Source of the DNA: Candidatus Peribacteria bacterium
GTDB taxonomy: Bacteria; Patescibacteriota; Gracilibacteria; Peribacterales; Peribacteraceae
Assembly: GCA_009691305.1 (NCBI GenBank)
Contig: SICS01000008.1
Coordinates: 1-38,084, forward strand
Direction of reading: 5' to 3'
Length of the DNA stretch: 38,084 nt
The notes beneath the pieces are model-generated. The model made no database searches and was not told where the DNA came from. It worked only from the letters and a program-made list of their open reading frames with translations. This document shows positions 1 to 11,938 of the stretch, in pieces (position 1 is the first letter of the stretch; the number at the start of each line of letters is the position of its first letter). A program made the translations under genes and the position numbers.

Positions 1-1727
1 GTTTGATCTAACATGTATCTGTATAAACCAAAGGTAATTGCCAAAGCCAATTCAGCGCAGAGCAATGCTGTTACCAATACCTTGCGCATATTCAGCACCT
101 TCCACAATTCCATAAACAATGACCGATTGAAGGCTGTTAAACGAATGAGAACGAAGAGAAAAAAGAATCCTAGGAAATAGAGAGCTGGCTGAAAAACATC
201 TGTCGTACGCTGCTGTAAAACTGTCGCCTTCATATCGACGCCAATGACACCAGCAGTCCTGCCATTTGCATCTCCAATTGGCGCAAAGCCAGAGACGACT
301 TTGCCAAACGAATCGTCAATCATATGATCTGTTGTTGTAGGTTTTTCATACGCAAGAAATATTGCCGGATCAGGATCCGGGTACGGCTGCCCTGGCCACT
401 GAAGCTTATCGTGACCCTGCGGATCAACTATTCCATCATTATCTGCATCCACATCGTTAGTGGTAACTGAATCCAGGTTTGCGTATGGATTAATAGAATG
501 TGAATCAGAAATAAATTCCATTTTTGTTGGATCATTTTTTGTTTTTCGGAAAATGTAGACAAATGTGATGTCGTCGTTGTTCATCCTGATTCGTTCCTGT
601 TGCTTCACCACCTTCATCCACTCCGGCTTCTTCCAATCTGACTCCACTTGCAACGCATCAAGATCTTTCGCATCAAACTGGAAAGCAGCTGTTGCAGCAA
701 TCGATTTCACGGTTTCTTTCATGCGGTCGAACTGAAGGTTTTTTGTGTACTGATAGAGGCCGAATGTAATCCCCGCCGACAGCACCGCAATCGCACAGAA
801 TGCGGCGATGCTTGCCCGGCTGAGGAAGAATTCCCGAAGACCGGAAAGGGTACGGGTACTCAGGGGAACCACTATAGGACCGGGCTTTATCACAGAGACG
901 GCATCCATTGCCATTGCAGCCCCTACGACGGGCTTCTGAGCGGGCTGTACGGGGTCTTTGTGTTCCAACCGCTTCCACCAGCTTTCAAACATGGCACGCT
1001 CCATGCTGGCCATTTCAGGATATCTAAGCATGCAGGCCCGCTTCTCGGTATAATTGAAAAATACGACCGTGTCTCCGCAAATGATTTTTTCAAAGGTGAA
1101 TGGCAATTGGTCTTCTTCCACAAGCAGTGATTTTCGGTATTCAAAGAGGTCTCGTGACAGGTATCGGCGCCCGAGAGGGGTGTTGTGGGTAATGATGCGA
1201 GAGAAGACCCCTTTCTTCCGCCGCTGCCGAAACCATTCGACCATGAAGTCGCGCAGAGGATGGTCTTCGATGGAACAGAAGACCGGCACATAGCCAATCA
1301 TTTCCTTGCCGCAGTCCAGGAGCTTTCGGTATGCTTTCGCAAGGCCGTCAATGCCATCGAAGTACTCGATTTCCGGACGGTTTTTCTGGTGCTCGACGGA
1401 CCGGAGAAACGATTCAAATGTCTGTTGCCTGCGGACCATCAATTCACGTTTATGCTTGCTGTCATCCTCCATCCACCGGAGCACAAAATCCAAGGATGTG
1501 ATGGTGAATTTTTCCGTGCCGTTGATCGTCTCTTTTCGGATAATATTTTTCTGAAGCAATTTTTTGGTCGCCTGATCAAGCACGCCTGTGCTCTTCCCCG
1601 AAGCCGACGCGAGGCCGCGCAATGAGAGCGCGTCGTTTTCGAGAAGCCGTCGGATAATGGCGACCTCCGTTGCGGAGAAGCCGGCTTCGAGGAGGGATGC
1701 CTCTATGCCTGCAGGGATAAAGTTCAT
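1..1727 (-). CDS. TrmB-type HTH/effector-domain regulator fused to transmembrane helices and an extracytoplasmic Cache/PDC-like sensor (partial; runs off window start)
   Basis: Manual translation from ATG at 1727 (MNFIPAGIEASLLEAGFSATEVAIIRRLLENDALSLRGLASASGKSTGVLDQATKKLLQKNII...) stays open to position 1; absent from ORF track because it has no stop in the window. C-terminal part of cytoplasmic region (IICGDTVVFFNY...MERAMFESWWKRLE) resembles the TrmB gene at 17743 (LIYGDTLMMFSI...AHRALFNAAWEAA). Then TM (SIAAFCAIAVLSAGITFGLY), Cache-like region (WPGQPYPDPDPAIFLAYEKP...DDSFGKVVSGFAPIGDANGRTAGVIGVDMKA), and two more TMs. Confidence 0.8.
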   Translation of the reverse strand, partial: MNFIPAGIEASLLEAGFSATEVAIIRRLLENDALSLRGLASASGKSTGVLDQATKKLLQKNIIRKETINGTEKFTITSLDFVLRWMEDDSKHKRELMVRRQQTFESFLRSVEHQKNRPEIEYFDGIDGLAKAYRKLLDCGKEMIGYVPVFCSIEDHPLRDFMVEWFRQRRKKGVFSRIITHNTPLGRRYLSRDLFEYRKSLLVEEDQLPFTFEKIICGDTVVFFNYTEKRACMLRYPEMASMERAMFESWWKRLEHKDPVQPAQKPVVGAAMAMDAVSVIKPGPIVVPLSTRTLSGLREFFLSRASIAAFCAIAVLSAGITFGLYQYTKNLQFDRMKETVKSIAATAAFQFDAKDLDALQVESDWKKPEWMKVVKQQERIRMNNDDITFVYIFRKTKNDPTKMEFISDSHSINPYANLDSVTTNDVDADNDGIVDPQGHDKLQWPGQPYPDPDPAIFLAYEKPTTTDHMIDDSFGKVVSGFAPIGDANGRTAGVIGVDMKATVLQQRTTDVFQPALYFLGFFFLFVLIRLTAFNRSLFMELWKVLNMRKVLVTALLCAELALAITFGLYRYMLDQ

Positions 1728-1884
1728 AACAAACTCGAAAGATACAGAAGTTTGCAGATAAGTAAAGGGAACATTATTTATCTAAACGTCAAATGCAATT
1801 GGTGTAATTGAATAATGCGCAAGTACTCCTGAAAAGATCTTTTCCGCGAAATGGACTTTTCCTCTTCTGTAAGCGGAAAAATCA

Positions 1885-1904
1885 GTTCCGTACCCCTGTG
1901 GAAC
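1885..1904 (-). terminator. Putative intrinsic terminator after pilT (GTTCCACA-GGGG-TACGGAAC followed by TGATTTTT on minus strand)
   Basis: Inverted repeat followed by a T-run immediately after the pilT stop codon; also a member of a 3-copy dispersed hairpin family. Confidence 0.5.
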
Positions 1905-1905
1905 A

Positions 1906-2940
1906 TCACGCCCCCTCCCCAATCGACTCGTAGACCTCCTTCGATATCGCCCCATCTTTGTAGAGCTTCTTCGCTGACTTCTCAAACGTCGTCATTCCCA
2001 GCTGGTCGTTGGTCTGGAGGACCGAGGTGAGCTCTGCCGTCCGGCTATCACGGATGATATTCTGCACCGCCGGGATGGTGATAAGGACTTCGCGGACTGC
2101 GATGCGACCGCCGGCCACAGAGGGGACGAGGCGCTGCGCGACGATGGCCTTCAGGGACATCGAGAGTTGTGAGCGAATCTGGCCCTGCTGGTGCGGTGGG
2201 AAGACGTCGATGATGCGGTCGATGGTTTGGAGGGCATTCGGGGTGTGGAGCGTGGCGAAGATGAGGTGGCCGGTTTCGGCCAGGGTGAGGGCTGCAGCGA
2301 TGGTCTCGGGGTCACGCATTTCACCGACCATGACCACGTCGGGATCCTGGCGGAGGACATGCTTGAGTGCCTCGGGGAAGCTAAGGAAATCTTCGCCGTA
2401 CTGGCGCTGGCGGACGACGCCTTTGCCATGGTCGAAGAGGTATTCGACCGGGTCTTCCAGCGTGACGATGTTAAGGGGGCTCGCCTGTGCCATCGAGTGG
2501 ACGATCGCGGCGAGCGACGTGGATTTGCCGCAACCGGTGGGGCCAGTGAAGAGGACGAGACCCTGCCGGTCTGCGGAGAACTTCGCGGCGAGATCCTGCA
2601 GGCCGATCGCTTCGAGTGTTGGGATGTCCTTGGGGATCACGCGGGCGGAGATGCTCATTGTCCCGCGCGCGACGGAGCAGTTGATACGGAGCCGGAAGCC
2701 TTCCTTGAGGTCGTACGATCCGTCCATTTCGCGGTCTTCCAAAAATTTCTTGAACTTCTCTTCGCCAAGGACTGTCAGCGCACATTCCTCCGCCTGTTCA
2801 GCCGCCACAAGCTGCTTGGTCTGTGCGACCAGTTCGCCGTTGATGCGGAAGAGGACCGGTCACCCGACCGTCACGTGCACGTCGGACGCGCCGACCTCGC
2901 AGGCCTTCCCAAAGATGGCGGAAACCGCAGCTTTATCCAT
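1906..2940 (-). CDS. pilT: PilT-like twitching motility/type IV pilus ATPase, interrupted by an in-frame TGA at 2860-2862
   Basis: Walker A GPTGCGKSTS, ASP/Walker B region DPDVVMVGEMRDPETIAAALTLAETGHLIFATLHTPNALQTIDRIIDVFP. Upstream in-frame MDKAAVSAIFGKACEVGASDVHVTVG*PVLFRINGELVAQTKQL matches a PilT N-terminus; the track ORF starts only at the downstream GTG (2808). Confidence 0.85.
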
Positions 2941-2971
2941 CGGGATATTGTAGCAGATTTCGCCTTCAAAG

Positions 2972-3217
2972 TCACTCCTCCGATTTGCACAGTTTCATCA
3001 GCCCCTTGCCGATAATCGTCATCGCGCCCAAGTGCAGGCCCTTCTCATCCCCCATCTCCTGCCACTCGCTCAGGAGCTCCGCCTGCGCAGCGGCATCAAA
3101 CGCGTGCTCGCCTTCTTCCATCGCACGTCGGCAGAGCGTAACGCGCTCGGCAAGGAGTTCGACGAGTTGATGGTCGAGAGCGCGCAGTTGGTCGTGGATG
3201 CTTCCGGAGATGCTCAT
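2972..3217 (-). CDS. Chorismate mutase (AroQ-like) small helical protein
   Basis: HDQLRALDHQLVELLAERVTLCRRAMEEGEH resembles the AroQ helix 1 pattern (LR..iD.id..l..LL.eR). Confidence 0.5.
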   Translation of the reverse strand: MSISGSIHDQLRALDHQLVELLAERVTLCRRAMEEGEHAFDAAAQAELLSEWQEMGDEKGLHLGAMTIIGKGLMKLCKSEE

Positions 3218-4112
3218 GTAGAAGCGAGTGTAGCATCACGACGTCCCCGCGACACAAGTTGTTGGATGCGTTCGGGTTCCAGGAACAAGATGTACGCTGG
3301 GATGAGCGCGAGGAACCACCAGATCGCGAGCAGGAGGGCGATCATGATATGGAACAGGGCACCCCCGGCGAAGAACCACCAGCGGTACCGTCGACTCCAG
3401 AGCCCGAATGGGAGGGTGCACTCGAATGCTTTGATGAGCCAGTTGAGCGCGTCGTAGTACGGCAGTGGGATGTTCATGCGGGCGATCGCCCACGCAGGCG
3501 GCGTCGCCCACCGGCCGAGGAAGCCGTATGCGAGGACTTTGCCCGTCTGCCACGCGGGCAATGCGAGCTTCTGCCAACCGACGCCGAGGTACGTCATCAT
3601 GATCTGCACCGAGAGCAGCCGCTGTGGGAGAATGGAAATCGGTTCCCAGGCGAGGAAGGAACCCCGTCGCAATTTCATATCGACCGAGAGCGTCTTGCCG
3701 CAGCCGCTGAAGGTGAGCACGAGCATCGTGAAGAGGAAGAGCCGGTCGAACGACGTGCCGAACTGAAAGAGGGTGATCACCCAGTAGTAGCTATAGAGGA
3801 GGAAGACGACCGCTGCCGATACGCGTGTGAGCAGGCCGATCGTGAAGAAAAAGAGGAATGCGAGGAATGTAATGAAGAGGAAAAGAGCGATCTGTGGAGA
3901 GGGCGGTGTGAAAATAACCGTGAAGATGCGGTCGGGGACATGGAGCGGCATCAGGAGCCCCTTGCGTGAGAAGAACATGCCCACATGGGGCAGCTGCAAG
4001 CCGAAATAGAGGAGGAGGAACGCGCCAAAAATGATCCGGAAGACCGCGAGGAGATGCGGGGGACAACTCCGGAACCAGAAATGATTCCATTGTGCGATGA
4101 AAGAAAAAATAT

Positions 4113-4116
<4 letters not shown>
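3214..4116 (-). CDS. HTTM-domain (VKGC-like) multi-pass membrane protein
   Basis: MNIFSFIAQWNHFWFRSCPPHLLAVFRIIFGAFLLLYFGLQLPH...; HTTM-like pattern of FRI.fG..ll and repeated hydrophobic helices; start trimmed to internal ATG that overlaps upstream stop (ATGA). Confidence 0.7.
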
Positions 4117-6801
<2,685 letters not shown>

Positions 6802-6812
6802 TGGAAATGCTC

Positions 6813-7100
6813 TCATGCAAACGGTTTTGCAGCGCACGCGAAGGACACCGCAATGGAATGATTCGTGTTGTCAGGAATGCCTTCTTTCATGAGTAGTGAT
6901 TTCATGGTCTCCACCAATCTATCGTGGATTGCGAATAGATCACTCTCCGGATGGTCCCGTAGGATCTTTGCAGCCTCTACCGCTGCTCTATGGATGAAAT
7001 CATTTGGGCAGCTCGGCATATGCACGTCCGCTGCATGTCCCATTCCCACCTCAATTCTGCTCGCATCGACTTCGTGTAAAGTAGGTGGGCTCATCAACAA
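6813..7100 (-). CDS. Hypothetical protein
   Basis: Isolated ORF without recognised motif; probable start at an internal ATG (MSPPTLHEV...). Confidence 0.4.
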   Translation of the reverse strand: MLMSPPTLHEVDASRIEVGMGHAADVHMPSCPNDFIHRAAVEAAKILRDHPESDLFAIHDRLVETMKSLLMKEGIPDNTNHSIAVSFACAAKPFA

Positions 7101-7191
7101 GACATGTTACGCCTTTACATGGAGGGAAAAGATAAATGTCCTTGCAGAGCGGCAAAGAGCTACTGCTAGACATGAAGTCATCGTCACAAGA

Positions 7192-7878
7192 TCAGCTGCT
7201 CTTCGAGAATTCCTCAACAGCACGGCCGAACGCAGGTTCATATTGATGTTTTGAGAGGCCCAAAAGCGCTCCTGTGAACTCGAGTGATCGAGAAGCTGCA
7301 GCAAGGTTCTCCCGCAAACGTTCCACATTCCTCAATTGCCATCCTGGCAGGTGATTTTTAATCTCAACTTGCTTGTAATCTCCGATCAAAACAGAAGCCT
7401 CATGGGTGCCCTTGTCGACGAAAAAAAGGAATGCCGCCCGATGGATTTTTAATCCGGACTCAGCACATTTTTTTGCTAGTTGGATGATCTCCTGTAACAG
7501 TTCTTCAGAATTACTTGGTGGTGACATTTTTCCTGCCAGATCTTTCCAATTATTTTTACTGAAGACGTAACGTTTTCCGTCCATCGATATATCCGTGCAG
7601 TAGACATGCGTCGGGTTCTGTGGATCCTGCCGAAACGTTGGGATTGCCGGTATGTCATGCTTCATTAGTTCCTCGTGGACTCGAAGTTCTTGCTCGACAA
7701 GCTCGACAGAAAAATTTCCAAGCGGGACTTTGCGGACCATCCGTTCAACTCGCTTCCGCATCCCAGCAACGACTTGGACATCAATCAATTCCGCTTTGCG
7801 GTTTGTACCTCGCGCAATTTCTCGGGCAGTAGATTCGAGGGGGATATGCCTTCCATCCTGCAATTCTTTGTGTGCCAT
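7192..7878 (-). CDS. Hypothetical protein, weak protein-kinase-like pattern
   Basis: ORF preceded by TATAAT; segments HEELMKHDIPAIPTF, TDISMDGKRYVFSKNN and LFFVDKGTHEASVLIGDYKQVEI are only vaguely kinase-like. Confidence 0.6.
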   Translation of the reverse strand: MAHKELQDGRHIPLESTAREIARGTNRKAELIDVQVVAGMRKRVERMVRKVPLGNFSVELVEQELRVHEELMKHDIPAIPTFRQDPQNPTHVYCTDISMDGKRYVFSKNNWKDLAGKMSPPSNSEELLQEIIQLAKKCAESGLKIHRAAFLFFVDKGTHEASVLIGDYKQVEIKNHLPGWQLRNVERLRENLAAASRSLEFTGALLGLSKHQYEPAFGRAVEEFSKSS

Positions 7879-7924
7879 GTTAATTATATTTTACACTTTA
7901 ATTGGTACTTCGGCAACTTCCAAC

Positions 7925-10162
7925 CTAAATCAACGGTTCTTCGAATTGTTCTTCCACGGCTGCCTGCTCTTCCTTTGATGGTGGTGCCGAGGCAGCCTCG
8001 TCCCACTTCTTCATCATTTCCTCCACCTGCGCTTTGGGCAGGCAGTATTTTTGGCGAGAGGATGCGATAATCTGCTGGGTGAAGTCTTTCTCAGACTTGG
8101 GCGCATCGAGTGTGCGGCCAGAGAACGCCTCACGCAGTTCACCTCCCACCGACATCTTGATGTAGAACTCGCGCACGCCCAGGTTGATGATGTCACGTTC
8201 CTTGAAGATCGGCGTGTATTCCTCGGCAAGGATAACAGCATCCTCGGCACCCACGCGGAAGTTGATGATGGAACCCACGTTGCCGAAGACCGTTTTGCGC
8301 ACGACATCATTGAGCTGGCCCATGTACTGGTGCGCCAGCGTCATGTTCAGCTTGTACTTGCGGGCTTCGCTGAGGATTTCGGCGAAGGTATCGGTCGCGA
8401 AGTTCTGGAACTCATCGACGTAGAAGTAAAAGTCTGTGCGCTTCTCCTCCGGCGTATCCGCCCGGCTCATCGCCGCCTGATACAGCTTGGTAATGAACAT
8501 GGAGCCGATCAGCGACGAGTTCTCTTCGCCGAGCAACCCTTTGCTGACTTTCATGAGCAAAATCTTCTTCTTGTCCATGATCTCGCGAATGTCGAACTTC
8601 GTCTTCGGCTGTCCCACCATGTTGCGGATCATGTTGGTGGCGACGAACTGCCCGACCTTGTTGAGCAGCGGCGTGATGGCGTCGGCATCAAATTTTTCGC
8701 TCCACGCAGCGAATTCCGAGACCCAGAAGTTCTTCACGACAGAGTCCTCGATGCGCGAGACAATCTTCTGGCGATAGTTCTTGTCGGTGAGCATTTTCAG
8801 GATGCTGAGGACCGTTGTGTTCGGACTGTCGAGCAGGGCGAGCGTCGTGTAGCGCAGCACGTGCTCGAGCCGGTCGCTCCAGTTGTTGCCGAAGAGTTTC
8901 TTGAAGATCTGCAGGAAGCCGATCGTCACCTGCATTTTAAACGCGTCGTCGACCTTTTCGAGTGGGTTGAAGGCGATGGGGAATTCGGTGTCACCCGGGT
9001 CCACCAGCACGACATCGTTGATACGGTGTTCGGGGATGAACCGCATAATCGCGTCGATCAAGTCCCCGTGCGGATCGAGCACGGCGATGCCTTCGCCGTT
9101 CTTGAGGTCTTCGTAGATGAGAAGCTCCAGGAGCTTGCTCTTGCCCGCGCCGGACTTCCCGATCATGTAGAGATGTCTGCGTCGGTCAGTGCGGCGGATT
9201 CCGAAGGGTACGAAATTGTTGTGGTAGTTCGTCAGTCCGAAGCCTGAGACGTCCTTTTCGCCGACTTTCGGCAGGTCCTGCGGCGGGTCGGACTTGCGCG
9301 CGAGGACGTGCACGATGTGTGGGACGGTATCGGCGTTGGGGAAGTGGTAGAGCGTCGCGACTTCCTTCGCGCTGAGAATAAATGGCGTTGCGTGCGTCCG
9401 CGCGCGGAACTGCTCCACGAATTTTGCGCCGTTCACGTGGTGCCCGTGCATCTCGTTGATGTCCTTGTCGTTGAACTGCGAGAAACTTGAGATCACGGCT
9501 TCCAGACGCTGCTCCGCGGCCTTTGCGTCGGGCGCGATATACGCGCACCGGATACTGACGCGATACGGCTTGATACCCGATTTCTCCGCGGCCTTCTCGT
9601 GCCGCATGTGCGAGACACCTTTGCGCCCGCCCTCGCGCATCCGGTCGCGGATGGAAAAGAAGTGGCTGATGTCGGCGCGGCGTCGGCGCCAGTTACGCAG
9701 GTAATGGAACGTGCCGGTGTCGTCCTTGGGTTCCGAAATGATTTGCACCCACACCTGGTCGTCGGGGCCGATCTTCGAGATGACAGACAAGAGACGGGAT
9801 GCACTGTCTTCCTCGAACATGTCGTACGTCTTGATAGGATAGATGTCGGCGTGGTGCAGGATGATCTCGGCTCCGGCTATCGACTGCTTCTTCGGGTCAA
9901 ATGCGAGCGTGTAGTCCTTCGTCTCCTTCACTTCTGCATCGGAGAACGTGGAATAGACGAGGCCTTCCACCGTCTCAAACAATTTGTCCTCGAGCACGAT
10001 ATAGAAGTACGTGTACTGCGCGTAGCCGTAGAACTCCAGGCTTACACGCTTACCCGTGAACGTGTTGCGCATGTTGATGAGCAGCTCCTGGAACTTCGAT
10101 TCCAGCTTCTTCGCCCCCTCAGTCCCCTGGGGGATCACGATATGCATGTAGCGGAGCGCCAT
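7925..10162 (-). CDS. Type IV secretion/conjugation coupling-protein-like ATPase (VirD4/TraD/HerA-type)
   Basis: Walker A YMIGKSGAGKSKLLELLI, VLDPHGDLIDAIMRFIPEHRINDVVLVDPGD, Walker B-like FYFYVDEFQNFATDTFAEILSEARKYKLNMTLAHQYMGQL. Confidence 0.88.
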   Translation of the reverse strand: MALRYMHIVIPQGTEGAKKLESKFQELLINMRNTFTGKRVSLEFYGYAQYTYFYIVLEDKLFETVEGLVYSTFSDAEVKETKDYTLAFDPKKQSIAGAEIILHHADIYPIKTYDMFEEDSASRLLSVISKIGPDDQVWVQIISEPKDDTGTFHYLRNWRRRRADISHFFSIRDRMREGGRKGVSHMRHEKAAEKSGIKPYRVSIRCAYIAPDAKAAEQRLEAVISSFSQFNDKDINEMHGHHVNGAKFVEQFRARTHATPFILSAKEVATLYHFPNADTVPHIVHVLARKSDPPQDLPKVGEKDVSGFGLTNYHNNFVPFGIRRTDRRRHLYMIGKSGAGKSKLLELLIYEDLKNGEGIAVLDPHGDLIDAIMRFIPEHRINDVVLVDPGDTEFPIAFNPLEKVDDAFKMQVTIGFLQIFKKLFGNNWSDRLEHVLRYTTLALLDSPNTTVLSILKMLTDKNYRQKIVSRIEDSVVKNFWVSEFAAWSEKFDADAITPLLNKVGQFVATNMIRNMVGQPKTKFDIREIMDKKKILLMKVSKGLLGEENSSLIGSMFITKLYQAAMSRADTPEEKRTDFYFYVDEFQNFATDTFAEILSEARKYKLNMTLAHQYMGQLNDVVRKTVFGNVGSIINFRVGAEDAVILAEEYTPIFKERDIINLGVREFYIKMSVGGELREAFSGRTLDAPKSEKDFTQQIIASSRQKYCLPKAQVEEMMKKWDEAASAPPSKEEQAAVEEQFEEPLI

Positions 10163-10242
10163 ACCCTCTATTGTGCCGGAAAATGGCTTACTGTAAATGA
10201 GAAAATGCCATCAGAGCGCCCTTCCACGGGCGCGAAATGAGC

Positions 10243-11934
10243 TCAATAGACGGCCTCCAGATAACACTCCTCACAATAGACAATCTCCGGCCTGTCCGGT
10301 GCGTACGTCGTCTCAATCCCCTTCTTACATTTCATACATTCCCTCGACCAAAATTTTCGGGGGTTCCGTTGTGCAAAGCGGTCGAGGTGGCGCTGGTCCG
10401 GCGATCTACGGGGAAGTGGAAGCCGCTGCTCACGATAGAACTTCAATTCTTGTGGCGTGATTTTGAATGGCTTACTGGTGATTTCACATTTCACTGCCCA
10501 ATTCAACACATCATCAGGAATATTGCTGATTGAATCGGGTAACGATGCACTGTCGATGACTTTCTTCACGCTGGGAGGTGGATCCTGCACATCATCCCAG
10601 TTCCATCCCTGGACGAGCACTGCCTCCTTTTTCATTGGGTAGTACATCTGTGCGGTTGTTTTGTTGTAGCCAAAGGGAGAGAACGTGAACGGGAAGAATT
10701 CCCCCCACTCACCTGTAGTTTGCATATGCTCAATGACTTTCGATATCAGCTTCTCATAGTCTTCCTTGGAATATTGCTTATTGAGGATGCAGTACTGCTT
10801 GTGATGGACATTGACGCATCCAAAACAATTTCTCGAACTATGGACAAACCACGAGTAGAAGATTTCGGAGCAATTCATGTGCACTTGGTGGCTGAAGAGG
10901 GCATGGTAGACATCATTACCAGCCGTACAGCATTCATAGGATTCGCGAAGCTGGAGACCGTACTGGTAGCAGTCGTAGAGATCCTTGGCGCCGGTGACGA
11001 TCTGGTAGAGGTACTTTCCGTTCTCGACGTCCTCGCAGTCAAAGCTCTCCCGAGTGTCCTTGCAATTCTGTAGATGATCGCCTGAGCAATTCTGCAAGTT
11101 CTGTCCCTGGAATTCCTTAAAAGGATGTCCTTTTTCGACCTCTCGGCGTTGTGACTTCCATTGTTGATACTGCTGATGTGAACCGAGGTCGATAGCTGCG
11201 ATTTTCGCTTCGTACTGCTCTTTGCCGAGTTGCATATTCTCGAAACAATATTCCTTCTCACGGAGCCCGGCGCAGAGGAAGCAATTCTTGCAACCGACAC
11301 AGTCGCGCAAGAAGGCAGACGAACTGCAATTGACGCAATCTTGGCTGCCTTTCAGTCCGTAACAGCTATGGATATCCACACAGTCGTAACAGAGTTCGCA
11401 GCTGAGGTTGTAGAAACCGTCTACACAAGACGTGTTTTTCTTGAACCCGTACCCGTAGTAACAGTCTTCGCAGAAATCTGCGTGCATGATCAAATAACAG
11501 TTCTTGGCGAATCCCGCGTAGTGGATATAGTCCGAATTCTCATTCGTTCCTTCATTCAATAGGTTTTCCGCTGGCACCGCGCGCCAGAGTTCTTTGCATT
11601 GTTCAAAGAAGGGTCTAGAGAAATCGACATCGCGGCCATACGTACTCGGATCCCATTTGTCGCTATGCCAGCATTCGCGACAGTATATCACTTTATTGTT
11701 GTGCGGCGGCTGCTCCGTGAGCGCATTTTTCCCGCAGAGTCCACACTTCGCCGAATAGAAGTTCCGCTCATTGCACTGCGCAAGCCGTCGCTGTTGCCGG
11801 CAATCGGGACAATGCGTGGGTGGCGGGATCGGACATTTCTTTCCCGCAAACACCGGCGACACACGGTCGTAAAAATCGAGGTCGTCCTGGGTGACCTCAA
11901 ACGGTTGGCTGCAGTGTCTGCAGGATTGCTTCAT
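10243..11934 (-). CDS. Cys-rich double zinc-ribbon repeat protein, paralog P1
   Basis: CRHCSQPFEVTQDDLDFYD...PTHCPDCRQQRR N-terminal zinc ribbon; dense CxxC repeats; CILNKQYSKEDYEKL; C-terminal CMKCKKGIETTYAPDRPEIVYCEECYLEAVY. About 41 Cys in 563 aa. Confidence 0.93.
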   Translation of the reverse strand: MKQSCRHCSQPFEVTQDDLDFYDRVSPVFAGKKCPIPPPTHCPDCRQQRRLAQCNERNFYSAKCGLCGKNALTEQPPHNNKVIYCRECWHSDKWDPSTYGRDVDFSRPFFEQCKELWRAVPAENLLNEGTNENSDYIHYAGFAKNCYLIMHADFCEDCYYGYGFKKNTSCVDGFYNLSCELCYDCVDIHSCYGLKGSQDCVNCSSSAFLRDCVGCKNCFLCAGLREKEYCFENMQLGKEQYEAKIAAIDLGSHQQYQQWKSQRREVEKGHPFKEFQGQNLQNCSGDHLQNCKDTRESFDCEDVENGKYLYQIVTGAKDLYDCYQYGLQLRESYECCTAGNDVYHALFSHQVHMNCSEIFYSWFVHSSRNCFGCVNVHHKQYCILNKQYSKEDYEKLISKVIEHMQTTGEWGEFFPFTFSPFGYNKTTAQMYYPMKKEAVLVQGWNWDDVQDPPPSVKKVIDSASLPDSISNIPDDVLNWAVKCEITSKPFKITPQELKFYREQRLPLPRRSPDQRHLDRFAQRNPRKFWSRECMKCKKGIETTYAPDRPEIVYCEECYLEAVY

Positions 11935-11938
11935 AACC

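Noticed and set aside
2860-2862. Selenocysteine or UGA-recoding (Gly) at the pilT TGA
   Set aside because: Many genes in the window end with TGA and are intact under the standard code; no SECIS-like hairpin recognised just downstream; a single nonsense change or error is simpler.
2009-3015. Long plus-strand ORFs (314 aa and 274 aa) opposite pilT
   Set aside because: Antisense to a strongly recognisable PilT; low-complexity translation typical of GC-rich shadow ORFs.
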